Positions 15,992 through 22,826 of a stretch of 41,663 nt of DNA are shown here, piece after piece. Source of the DNA: Chitiniphilus eburneus (GTDB taxonomy: Bacteria; Pseudomonadota; Gammaproteobacteria; Burkholderiales; Chitinibacteraceae); assembly GCF_005048205.1 (NCBI RefSeq), contig NZ_SUMF01000030.1:1-41663 (forward strand). The letters run 5' to 3'. The stretch's first letter is position 1. Each line of letters begins with the position of its first letter. The notes below the pieces were generated by a model that had not been told where the DNA came from, ran no database searches, and saw only the letters and a program-made list of their open reading frames with translations. The position numbers and the translations under genes were made by a program.

Positions 15992-16303
15992 ATGTTGACG
16001 ACAACTGCAAGTGTGGTCGCGCCAAAAATCTTGAAGGAACTCATCGCCGCTGGGTCGGTTTCAGCCGCCCGAGTGGAACCCGGTGACAAGGGCCTCTTGA
16101 TCGTGGTGCGGGCCGGAATGAATGAGCGAGTGCTGGGTGCGGCCCGAGGTGGCCTCCGGTACTTCCAGAGTCTCGACGGCGCTGCAAGTGTTTTGCAGAG
16201 CTACGGGATCATGAAGTTTGACGTGAACACGGAGCACTGGGTGCCCAAGACGATGGTGCGGGGCTACAAGCAAGCCCCGGCGTCGTTGGATGCCGACGAG
16301 TGA
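15992..16303 (+). CDS. Small unknown protein next to the partition genes (103 aa)
   Basis: I cannot name this 103-residue protein. It has no membrane segment or clear catalytic motif. It reads as a compact alpha/beta fold (KILKELIAAGSVSAARV...GLLIVVRAGMNERVLG). Its position directly after a ParA/ribbon-helix-helix pair and before repA is where several plasmid families keep a third small partition-associated or copy-control protein, so a maintenance role is a guess from context. The ATG at 15992 has no ribosome site and lies right behind a -10 box. Confidence 0.6.
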   Translation: MLTTTASVVAPKILKELIAAGSVSAARVEPGDKGLLIVVRAGMNERVLGAARGGLRYFQSLDGAASVLQSYGIMKFDVNTEHWVPKTMVRGYKQAPASLDADE

Positions 16304-16359
16304 TCCGTGATGACAGCGAAGGAGAGAGCTGACCAGACAGCGAAAACTGGACGATCAGA

Positions 16360-16479
16360 AAAGCAAAAGCCCGCTTTGGCGAGCGGGCTTTGCATAGAAA
16401 CCGGGCTGGGTGCCCAGACTAAAAACGAGGAGCAGCTTTGGCGGGCTACTTCATCGTCGTCAGTGAAACCTAACGGATA
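16360..16479 (-). ncRNA. Predicted antisense RNA in the repA leader
   Basis: On the minus strand, a promoter (TTGCGT at 16514-16509, 17-bp spacer, TACAAT at 16491-16486) should start a transcript near 16479. About 90-115 bases later comes a strong hairpin (16391-16366, 10-bp stem AAAGCCCGCT/AGCGGGCTTT) followed by TTTTGCTTTT. The result is a ~120-nt RNA complementary to the leader upstream of the replicase gene. ColE2-type plasmids control Rep by just such a ~115-nt RNA I. This fits the family of the downstream gene. Not experimentally shown. Confidence 0.62.
16366..16391 (-). terminator. Rho-independent terminator, minus strand (end of antisense RNA)
   Basis: A 10-bp perfect stem with a 6-base loop, followed on the minus strand by TTTTGCTTTT. 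On the plus strand the same hairpin may be a leader structure or weak terminator after the 103-aa gene. Confidence 0.75.
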
Positions 16480-16506
16480 AGGTTCATTGTACGCAGTCTG
16501 ACCCCA

Positions 16507-16539
16507 GCACGCAAGCGTGCGCTCGTCCATACGGACGAG
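16507..16539 (+). promoter_or_regulatory. Tandem hairpins in the repA leader
   Basis: GCACGC-AA-GCGTGC (16507-16520) and CTCGTCC-ATAC-GGACGAG (16522-16539) lie 12 bases before the repA ATG. The only purine-rich stretch (GAGGGG, 16544-16549) is just 2 bases from that ATG, too close for a normal ribosome site. Start-codon access is therefore probably controlled by leader structure, as in ColE2 rep. Confidence 0.6.
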
Positions 16540-16551
16540 TGATGAGGGGTT

Positions 16552-17772
16552 ATGACGGCGACAACGGCACAGAAACTAGACAACCAGACAGCAGACCGCT
16601 TTTTCCAGTCGGGCACCGCGCTCAATCGCGTGCTCACGGAAGCGCCCTATCTGCCGCGTTGCTCTGACGACAAGACGGCCACCCGCGTCCGGCCGCGCGA
16701 ATACGCCATTCGCTACCCCTACATGCAGGTCAATCGGCCCGGCTTCGTGAGCTGGCTGATTTTCGACCTCGACCACACCAAGGCGATGATCTGGGAGGAC
16801 GCTGGCCTTCCTGCCCCCAACCTGATCGTCCGCAACCGCCAAAGCGGCCACAGCCACCTCTACTACGCGATTCCCCCGGTCTGCACGACCGAGGCCGCCC
16901 GCAGCAAGCCCATCGCCTACATGAAGGCCGTCTACGAGGCCTTCGCTGCCCGGCTCGATGCCGACACTGACTTCCACAGCGGCCCCGTGGCCAAGACGCC
17001 CGGCCATCCTTGGTGGCTGACGCACGAGCTGCACGCCCACGTCTACGAGCTGGGGGAGTTGGCCGACTACGTGGACTTGGCTGTGTCCAGCCCGTGGGGC
17101 AAGGGGCCTCAGCTCGACGAGGTGAGCCATTCGCGGCACTGCATCCTCTTCGAGCACCTGCGCCACTACGCCTACAGCATCGTCAATCGCGAGCGTGAGC
17201 GCGGCTCGTTCGCCACCTTCACGCGGCTGCTCGAAGCCTACGCACACAACCGCAACAGCTTCCAGAAGCTGGGCTTCATGGACAACCTGGCCCAGTCCTC
17301 ACTCAAGGCCACGGTGAAGTCCGTCGCCCGCTGGACGTGGGATCGCTACACCGGCTGCGGCCGGTGCCACCGGGGCGTGATGCAGCTCGACAAGGACTTG
17401 CCGCTGATCGAGCGGCAGCGCCTCGCCGCCGCCCGCACCCACGACGTTCGCCACAAGGCCACCGAGTCCAAGGTGCGCGCTGCGTGCCGCCTGCTGCAAC
17501 AGAAGGGCGAAGCCCTCACGCAAGCCGCTATCGGCCGCGTGGCGGGCCTCACAAGGCAGACGGTGGCCACCTACAAGCATGTGCTCGAAGAAGTGCTCAA
17601 GCCCGTCGCCGTGGCGATTTTGGGGAGCGCTTCGGGCAAGGCCGAGGATGTTAAACATGGTGCACATCAGGTAACTGCCGCCCCGCAGGGGGCCGGGGTT
17701 CCGGGTTCAGCTTCGGTGTCCCTTGAGCTGTTTCCTGCCGGGCCGGGTGTCGTGCCTGTGCTGGATGGCTGA
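16552..17772 (+). CDS. repA: Replication initiator, ColE2-type Replicase family
   Basis: The 406-residue protein has the Replicase (ColE2 Rep) domain in the N-terminal half, including FDLDHTKAMIWEDAGLPAPN and NRQSGHSHLYYAI, followed by a primase-C-terminal-like region (KLGFMDNLAQSSLKATVKSVARWTWDRY). A helix-turn-helix follows (AAIGRVAGLTRQTVATYKHVL, residues ~325-345) and then a Gly/Pro-rich tail. ColE2 Rep makes the primer at its own origin and then uses DNA polymerase I. The gene sits behind a leader with hairpins and an antisense RNA. ColE2 origins lie just downstream, where the repeats at 17794-17860 are. Confidence 0.88.
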   Translation: MTATTAQKLDNQTADRFFQSGTALNRVLTEAPYLPRCSDDKTATRVRPREYAIRYPYMQVNRPGFVSWLIFDLDHTKAMIWEDAGLPAPNLIVRNRQSGHSHLYYAIPPVCTTEAARSKPIAYMKAVYEAFAARLDADTDFHSGPVAKTPGHPWWLTHELHAHVYELGELADYVDLAVSSPWGKGPQLDEVSHSRHCILFEHLRHYAYSIVNRERERGSFATFTRLLEAYAHNRNSFQKLGFMDNLAQSSLKATVKSVARWTWDRYTGCGRCHRGVMQLDKDLPLIERQRLAAARTHDVRHKATESKVRAACRLLQQKGEALTQAAIGRVAGLTRQTVATYKHVLEEVLKPVAVAILGSASGKAEDVKHGAHQVTAAPQGAGVPGSASVSLELFPAGPGVVPVLDG

Positions 17773-17793
17773 GATGGAGCTGGTTTTGGTTTT

Positions 17794-17860
17794 GAGTAGC
17801 CCAAGCGTTTTTCAAACGCGAGTAGCCGCAAGTGGGTTGTGGGTAAGTCCGCAGGACTTA
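17794..17860. other. Candidate replication origin
   Basis: Directly after repA, two direct copies of GAGTAGCC (17794-17801 and 17820-17827) flank a hairpin GCGTTT-TTC-AAACGC (17805-17819). A second dyad, TAAGTCC-GCA-GGACTTA (17844-17860), follows. ColE2-family origins are short and lie just downstream of rep. This is the only repeated structure in that position. The assignment is inference; no known origin consensus is matched exactly. Confidence 0.45.
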
Positions 17861-17981
17861 TCCATCATCCCGCGCGCAGGGCGAAGCCCGGAGGGTGTTC
17901 CGCCGCGCGTCAGCGCGGCCCTCCCGTCACTTTTCGGCGTGGCGGCCGTGTCGGTTGAATGGAGTTCGGAGGATGTAGCGT

Positions 17982-18335
17982 ATGGCTCGCCGGTCTTTTG
18001 ACGATGAAACGCTCGCATGGGTGCGGGAGATGCCGCTGTCGCAGGTGCTCGACAAGCTGCGCGACGATGGTCAGTTGTTCTGGCGTCGCGATCCTGACTT
18101 CGTGCCGGAGAAGGACAAGCGGACGGTGCGGCTGTTTTTGTCGTCGCCCTCGGGCTTCGCTTGGGAAGTGCTTGTGACGGGCCTCAAGTGGTTTGACGTG
18201 CGCGCAGGGAAGGGTGGAGGTGGCGGCATCGACCTCGTGATGCACCTGCTGGGCATCGACTTTGTGAAGGCCGTCAAGTTGCTTTCGTCCGGTGCCGGTG
18301 TGGCTGGCCAGCGTCGTCCAGTTCGCAACGAGTAG
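17982..18335 (+). CDS. CHC2-like primase-associated domain protein without cysteines
   Basis: The 117-residue protein resembles the N-terminal domain that precedes Toprim primases on plasmids. It has a WFDVRAGKGGGGGIDLVMHLLGIDFVKAVKLL stretch equivalent to the end of the DnaG zinc-binding domain (G..ID.V....G..F..A...L). It has no cysteine at all, so no zinc can be bound in the usual way, and no Toprim domain follows. It may be a stand-alone nucleic-acid-binding part that works with RepA or the relaxase-primase, or a truncated gene. ATG at 17982 follows CGGAGG at good spacing. Confidence 0.6.
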   Translation: MARRSFDDETLAWVREMPLSQVLDKLRDDGQLFWRRDPDFVPEKDKRTVRLFLSSPSGFAWEVLVTGLKWFDVRAGKGGGGGIDLVMHLLGIDFVKAVKLLSSGAGVAGQRRPVRNE

Positions 18336-18848
18336 CAGCCGGGCGTCTCCCTTCGGGCCGGGCTGTCGTGCTGCGCATCGAGCCACCTGCGGCGTCTCGA
18401 CCCCTGCGGGCTTCCATCCTTCCCTCCCTTCGGTCGGCTGACGCTTTCGCCGTCCCGGCGACCAGAAACCTTGCCGGTTTCTGGACTTCCCGCGTCCGAA
18501 CTTGCCGGACTGGCCGCAGGGGCAGGCGGGGGAAAGACAACCCCCACCTGCTCCCTGCTTGGAGGCTGGCGAAATCTGTCCTCGCCACAAGGGGCCGCTT
18601 CGCTTTCCGGCCCTCCCGTGTCCTCGCCTGCGGCTGCGGGCCGCGCCAGTCGGGCCTCCAACCCCTTGCAGCGATGCCAGCTTCCGCAAACAGCCAACAG
18701 CCGAACACCGGCCGGGTCGATGCCCGGCTAATGCCTCTTTTGTAGGTATATAGGTATATATATAGATATGCCGCAAGCAGCTTGTTGTGGTGCTCGGGGA
18801 GTCGTGACGCAAGGATGGTGGTTTGTTCAATCACCGGAGATCGACTCC
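18336..18848. other. Non-coding, hairpin-rich GC region
   Basis: I see no convincing gene in these 513 bases; open frames on either strand lack starts with ribosome sites and have Arg/Pro-rich shadow composition. Strong hairpins are present: CCAGAAACC-TTGCC-GGTTTCTGG (18462-18484), a 10-bp stem with one mismatch at 18523-18550, and GCCGGG-TCGATG-CCCGGC (18711-18728). Repeat site F follows at 18741. A single-strand initiation site or structured RNA is possible. A T-run is missing, so these are not simple terminators. Confidence 0.6.
18741..18769. repeat. AT-rich repeat, site F
   Basis: TGTAGGTATATAGG followed by TATATATATAGATATG: a variant of the GTAGGTATATATATACCTAC family with a duplicated TAGGTATA step. 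It lies between the hairpin-rich region and the small gene at 18849. Confidence 0.82.
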
Positions 18849-19037
18849 ATGCAAACCACCAAAACCACCCCGTACCACTGCGCCGAGCTGCGGCGCTCTG
18901 TGCCCGTGCTCCAGCGGATCGAATGGGTGAGCGGGATCGGCCAAGACGATGCCGAGCCGGTTGTGCTCGCCGAGGCCTGCGCGCTGGCCAGCCGCTGCCC
19001 GAAGGTCGCGAACTGCCCGCTGACGGCCGAGGGGTAG
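18849..19037 (+). CDS. Small unknown protein (62 aa)
   Basis: The 62-residue protein begins MQTTKTTPYHCAELRRSVPV and has four cysteines (residue 11 and a cluster CALASRCPKVANC near the C-terminus) that could bind a metal. ATG at 18849 follows GGAG at a 9-base distance. No family is recognised. Codon use matches the backbone. Support is limited to the ribosome site and the Cys pattern. Confidence 0.5.
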   Translation: MQTTKTTPYHCAELRRSVPVLQRIEWVSGIGQDDAEPVVLAEACALASRCPKVANCPLTAEG

Positions 19038-19089
19038 GGCGGCTCGATGGCCGCCCCGGATGCCCCAGCGATGAGCTGGGGCGACTGGC

Positions 19090-19197
19090 TTACTGCTTCA
19101 ACAGCAGGACGATGTGATGCGTGATGCCCGTGGCGAGCAGCACGGCGTTCTCGTTGTTGCGAAACGGGTAGCCGTTGTGCTTGATGACGATGACCAT
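19090..19197 (-). CDS. Very small unknown protein (35 aa)
   Basis: An ATG at 19197 is preceded on the minus strand by GGAGGAGACTCAC, a strong ribosome site, and opens a 35-codon frame starting MVIVIKHNGYPFRNNENAVL and ending LLLKQ with TAA. The product has a hydrophobic C-terminal stretch with a His pair. It lies alone between two plus-strand genes. The ribosome site is the main support; function is unknown. Confidence 0.5.
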   Translation of the reverse strand: MVIVIKHNGYPFRNNENAVLLATGITHHIVLLLKQ

Positions 19198-19347
19198 GTG
19201 AGTCTCCTCCTTTCCGGGGTCGATGAATGACCTCCACGTTTATTTATGCGTTTGCGCAGGCAAGCGATGAAAAAACGCCTCAGCGCGCCACCGACCGGGC
19301 CGTGGTCGAGCAGGCTGGCCAGCCGTCGCACACCTCAAAAAACCCTC

Positions 19348-19396
19348 TTTTATTTGTTTATTAGTTTGTTTGTTTCTTTGTTTGTTGTGCTACAAT
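19348..19396 (+). promoter_or_regulatory. TTTG-rich tract and promoter before the kfr genes
   Basis: A 40-base stretch made of TTTG/TTTA steps (19348-19387), very unlike the surrounding GC-rich DNA, runs into TACAAT (19391-19396). TTGTTT at 19366-19371 gives a 19-bp spacer. It probably acts as a bent, AT-rich promoter upstream region for the genes from 19452. Confidence 0.5.
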
Positions 19397-19451
19397 GCTG
19401 GCATGGCTGGTGAAGGGATTGGCCCCGAGCGCCACAGTGGAGATCGAAGAC

Positions 19452-19844
19452 ATGGACTTTTCCAAGATGACGCTGGCGGTGCAGATCGCCGAGGTGCTGA
19501 ACTACGACGACCGAACCCCACCGAACTGGCATGGCCACATTGGTCATGCGGAGGTCGGCGCAAGCGGCTTGCTTATTACTCGAAGCTACGCCTCGCCGCG
19601 TGAGGGTGCTAACGAGGAGCGTTTGGTCATCTCGTTGGACGAGGGGAAGGTGCGTCTCAAAGGCTTTGATGAAGCCGGTCGGAAGGTGGACATCCAGTGC
19701 CCGCTGTCGATTGAGCAAGTCTTGGAGCGTGTGCTTGGTGCTGCCGTCAACGGTGTGCGCTCGGTGACAGGCTTTGTGACGGCTGTTCGTACCGGCAACC
19801 TCTTGCGCCAAGAAGAGGGCAGCGAACTGGTCTACGAGTTCTGA
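19452..19844 (+). CDS. Unknown protein upstream of kfrA (130 aa)
   Basis: The protein reads MDFSKMTLAVQIAEVLNYDD and seems a compact beta-rich fold with no membrane segment. I do not recognise it. The open frame extends up to an ATG at 19395, but that ATG overlaps the predicted -10 box. ATG 19452, which follows GGAG at 9 bases, is the better start; GTG 19410 is an alternative. It ends 16 bp before kfrA, with which it probably forms an operon. Confidence 0.62.
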   Translation: MDFSKMTLAVQIAEVLNYDDRTPPNWHGHIGHAEVGASGLLITRSYASPREGANEERLVISLDEGKVRLKGFDEAGRKVDIQCPLSIEQVLERVLGAAVNGVRSVTGFVTAVRTGNLLRQEEGSELVYEF

Positions 19845-19860
19845 CTAAGGGGGAGACACC

Positions 19861-20811
19861 ATGCGTCCAGCCGAATTTCCAGCAGAAGCCATCATCGAAG
19901 CCGGTCAAGCCCTGCAAGCTGCCGGGCGCAACGTCACCGGTTTCGCACTGCGCCAGAAGGTCGGCGGGGGCAACCCGACGCGGCTCAAGCAAGTTTGGGA
20001 TGACCACATCAGCGCTCAGGCCGTCGTCAAAGCCGATGAGGTGGCAGAGCTGCCGGTTGAGGTTGCCGATGAAGTGGCAGCAGTGACGAAGGCGCTGACT
20101 GAGCGGATCGCCACCTTGGCTGTCGAGCTTAACGACAAGGCGGTGAAGGCGTCTGAACGCCGTGTGGCCGAGATCATCCGTAACGCTGGCGATCAAGTGG
20201 AAAGTGCGAAACGCGAGCTTGCCGACGCCGCGCAAACGGTGGACGACTTGGATGCCAAGCTGGATGAGGCCAGTGCGGAGATCGAGTCGGTCAACCGAAA
20301 GCTCGCCGAGTCGCAGGCCCACGCTCAGGCGCAGGCGGTCGAGCTGGCTCAGTTGCGCGAGCGCTTGGCCTCGTCTGAACAAACGAACCGGGCGGACGCC
20401 GAGAAGCACGCCGCCGAGCTGGCCCGTGCCCATGAAGCCGCCGAGCGTCTGCGCGTCGAGCTGGAAGCCTTGCGCAAGTCCTCAGCCGCCGAGCTGGATC
20501 AGGTGCGGGTGGAGCTGGCCAGCGTCAAAGCCACGGCAGAAAGCGACTTGCGTCATGCCCGCGAAGAGGCGCGCAATCACCAGCTCGCCACCGAGCAGGC
20601 CAATGGTCTGCTGGCCCACGTCCGGGATGAGCTTTCGCAGGCCCGCAATCAGGCCTCAGAGGCACGGGAAGAAGCTGCCCGCCTGCGTGGTCAGGTCGAG
20701 GCCATCGAAGGCCAGCGCGCCGAGCTGGTCAAGGTCTTGGCCGAGCGGCCGGTGGCAGCAGAGAAGGGCGCGGACAAGGCTGAAAAGCCAGTAGGGAAGG
20801 GCACCAAGTGA
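19861..20811 (+). CDS. kfrA: KfrA-like DNA-binding coiled-coil protein
   Basis: The 316-residue protein has an N-terminal KfrA-type DNA-binding domain (residues ~1-70, with GRNVTGFALRQKVGGGNPTRLKQVWDD) and then a long alpha-helical coiled coil to about residue 295, ending in a Lys-rich tail. KfrA proteins of IncP and IncU plasmids bind their own promoter, form filaments and support stable inheritance. ATG at 19861 follows GGGGGAG. Its stop overlaps the next start (GTGA). It likely acts with the ParA system as an accessory segregation factor and autorepressor. Confidence 0.88.
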   Translation: MRPAEFPAEAIIEAGQALQAAGRNVTGFALRQKVGGGNPTRLKQVWDDHISAQAVVKADEVAELPVEVADEVAAVTKALTERIATLAVELNDKAVKASERRVAEIIRNAGDQVESAKRELADAAQTVDDLDAKLDEASAEIESVNRKLAESQAHAQAQAVELAQLRERLASSEQTNRADAEKHAAELARAHEAAERLRVELEALRKSSAAELDQVRVELASVKATAESDLRHAREEARNHQLATEQANGLLAHVRDELSQARNQASEAREEAARLRGQVEAIEGQRAELVKVLAERPVAAEKGADKAEKPVGKGTK

Positions 20812-21107
20812 GCACGCCGCGCAGGATCGCGGCGCTGATCGACGACCTGCGGCTGACCGCATCGAGCTTGCAGCAGGTCATCGACGGTTGCCAGATCGCC
20901 GGGCCGGGGGCCGAGCTGATCCAGCATTACCCCAAGATGCTGTGCGAGCTGGCCACGCGCTGGGAAAGCGAAGCCGAGCGGGTGGAGTGGCCCGAGGACT
21001 TGCCGCGCGAAGAGGTGTTCACGCCTGCCGAGGTGGCCGCCATCGACGCAACCGAGGCCTTGCTGGGCAAGCTGCGCGGAGACGGTTCGACCGGCGTGCG
21101 GCGGTAG
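20808..21107 (+). CDS. Small partner encoded with kfrA (99 aa)
   Basis: The 99-residue helical, acidic protein starts MSTPRRIAALIDDLRLTASSLQQV. GTG at 20808 overlaps the kfrA stop codon, so it is translationally coupled, implying joint function. The family is not recognised. Its last 181 bases overlap, tail to tail, the gene on the other strand ending at 20927. That is unusual and would make the two 3' ends complementary. Confidence 0.68.
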   Translation: MSTPRRIAALIDDLRLTASSLQQVIDGCQIAGPGAELIQHYPKMLCELATRWESEAERVEWPEDLPREEVFTPAEVAAIDATEALLGKLRGDGSTGVRR

Positions 21108-21520
21108 GTCGAGAGGTTGCGTGCGAGGCGGCGGGCCGTGTCTACGCTGAATGGCTCACCGATGACTACCACCCGCTTCTCGCCGAACTGCTCGCGGGCC
21201 GTGTCGCCCCATGCCGGGGGCACCAGACACACCACCGCCTCGCACTGGGCCAGCGTGCCGTTGTGCCGCAGGGCGGCAAACACACACCCGGCCTCATAGC
21301 CGATCCAGAACCGCAGATCGCGGTGTCGCGGGGTGTCCGGCGTCAGCATCAGGCGCTCGCGCAGCGCGGGCGGGTAGGCCTCGCAGACTTCGGCGGCCGA
21401 CAACTTGGCCGAATGGAACACCGCCACGTTGATGTTGGGCCGGTTGGCGACGAAGGCCGCCAAGCTGCGGCGTGCCTCGGGCGTGGAAAGAATCGAATCG
21501 TGCTCAATCAGCATCAGCAT
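20927..21520 (-). CDS. Unknown protein, possible degenerate HAD-like domain (197 aa)
   Basis: The last gene of the DotA operon. The first ~140 residues (MLMLIEHDSILSTPEARRSL ... LARNLSTYRRT) look like a folded alpha/beta domain, perhaps a degenerate relative of the preceding HAD-like protein. The last ~55 are Ser/Arg-rich and coincide with the antisense of the gene at 20808, so they were probably added when an earlier stop was lost. ATG at 21520 overlaps the previous stop by 7 bases. No catalytic aspartate pattern is intact. Confidence 0.55.
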   Translation of the reverse strand: MLMLIEHDSILSTPEARRSLAAFVANRPNINVAVFHSAKLSAAEVCEAYPPALRERLMLTPDTPRHRDLRFWIGYEAGCVFAALRHNGTLAQCEAVVCLVPPAWGDTAREQFGEKRVVVIGEPFSVDTARRLARNLSTYRRTPVEPSPRSLPSKASVASMAATSAGVNTSSRGKSSGHSTRSASLSQRVASSHSILG

Positions 21521-22005
21521 GGCAGGGCCTCCCCCAGTGAGTGACGGAGTGGGCGGCGCACGCCGCTGACCAACTCCTCATTGCGAACAACACGCGCCAA
21601 AGCCGCTTGCAGCCGTTGCGCGGCCTCATCGTCAAAACCATTCCGGCACAGGATCAGCGGCGCACCCGAGCGGGTCGCCTGCTCGATGTAGCCCTGCGCA
21701 TCACCGTCCGGCACCACCGCTGCCCAGTAAAGCTGCCTCGTCCGGCGAAGTGTGCCGGTGATCTCACGTTCGGGCCGCTCATCCGAACGCACAGGCCGGT
21801 GCGCCACGTCGTTGATGCGGTCGCCCAGCTCAGGCACCTCACCGCGCACGTCCTTGATGGTTCGCATCGCTCCGATGCGCCACCGCGTCAGCACGAGATC
21901 CACCTGCGGGTAGGGCATCAGCACCTTGGCGAGCCGGGCAGCAGGCCCGATGTCGCCGATGGTCTGCCCGTACAGCAGCCGCTCGAAGTCGAAGAACAGG
22001 ATCAT
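21514..22005 (-). CDS. Degenerate HAD-domain protein (163 aa)
   Basis: The start MILFFDFERLLYG resembles motif I of small HAD proteins such as those of Swiss-army-knife RNA-repair type (FLDFDGVLH), and the following LMPYPQVDLVLTRWRIG resembles their motif II. The second aspartate of DxD is replaced by Glu-Arg, so activity is doubtful. ATG at 22005 follows GAAGG at 8 bases; a TTG 15 bases earlier is less likely. It lies 11 bp after the membrane-protein gene, within the same operon. A regulatory or binding role is possible. Confidence 0.58.
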   Translation of the reverse strand: MILFFDFERLLYGQTIGDIGPAARLAKVLMPYPQVDLVLTRWRIGAMRTIKDVRGEVPELGDRINDVAHRPVRSDERPEREITGTLRRTRQLYWAAVVPDGDAQGYIEQATRSGAPLILCRNGFDDEAAQRLQAALARVVRNEELVSGVRRPLRHSLGEALPC

Positions 22006-22016
22006 GGTCGTGGCCT

Positions 22017-22808
22017 TCAAGCCGCTTGCAGCAGATCGTGCTTGCGCAGGGTGGCGTGGGCCAGTCGGTCGAACTGCTCACGGGCTTCCGGTGCGAGGTT
22101 TTCCAGCGCAGCACCGATGCGGCCCACGGCCGCCACCGGATCGGTGGCGATGTCGGCCGACTGGATGCCCTGCTCTTGCAGGTAGTCCATGCCGACCGGG
22201 CCGAGCACCTGACGGGTGTGTAGTTCGAGAATGGTGTGAACAGGCTCAGGCGGCAGCATCTGGGCTGCGAGGCGAGGGCGGACGTAGGTCAGGGAAACCC
22301 AGACACCAACCGCCACGGAAGCCGCGTACAGGGCCATGAAGCCGCTGTAGCCCAGCGCTGGGGCCACGGCCTTGCCGACGCCAACAAAGGCCGCAAACGT
22401 CCACGTCGTGGCGCTGACGGCCCCCAGCACGGCGGGCAGGAAGGCTGCACGGTGCGGATCGTCCTGCGGCTGGCTGAAAAGCGGGAAGGCCCAGCGGTGC
22501 AAGGCGATGCCATTGAGCGTCAGCAGGCCCACGATGGAGAGCTTGGCCAGCAGCTTGGGCTTGCTCCACAGCAGGGCCAGGTCAAGCCGCGTGTCCAGCA
22601 GGATGACGGCGAAGCCGGTGATCCACAGAGCCGTGAGCGCGAGGGTCACGCCGTTAGCGGCCTTGGTCAGCAGCTCCGTGTCCACGCGACGGCGGCGGAA
22701 GATGGCGAAGTCACCGAAGGCCACGGCCGCGAAAGCCGCAGCGAAGGCCAGCAGGTGCGCGAGGATCAAGCCCATGCGGGCGACGGCGGTCAGGTCGAGG
22801 TTTTCCAT
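22017..22808 (-). CDS. Inner-membrane protein with five membrane segments
   Basis: The 263-residue protein has about five hydrophobic helices in residues 10-175 (for example MGLILAHLLAFAAAFAAVAF and VTLALTALWITGFAVILL), followed by a soluble C-terminal domain of ~85 residues. The N-terminal part loosely recalls DUF2214-type membrane proteins, but this is not firm. ATG at 22808 follows AAGGGA. Its place between the M23 peptidase and the HAD-like proteins in the DotA operon suggests a role in the envelope. Confidence 0.68.
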   Translation of the reverse strand: MENLDLTAVARMGLILAHLLAFAAAFAAVAFGDFAIFRRRRVDTELLTKAANGVTLALTALWITGFAVILLDTRLDLALLWSKPKLLAKLSIVGLLTLNGIALHRWAFPLFSQPQDDPHRAAFLPAVLGAVSATTWTFAAFVGVGKAVAPALGYSGFMALYAASVAVGVWVSLTYVRPRLAAQMLPPEPVHTILELHTRQVLGPVGMDYLQEQGIQSADIATDPVAAVGRIGAALENLAPEAREQFDRLAHATLRKHDLLQAA

Positions 22809-22826
22809 GTCGTTGTCCCTTGGGTG

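Noticed and set aside
17910..18830. Long minus-strand open frame (306 codons) opposite the 117-aa gene and the hairpin region
   Set aside because: Arg/Pro/Gly-rich shadow composition, no ribosome site, covers intergenic repeat F and hairpins; caused by high GC.
21117..22185. Plus-strand open frames across the HAD-like genes
   Set aside because: They lack ribosome sites and run opposite a tightly coupled minus-strand operon.
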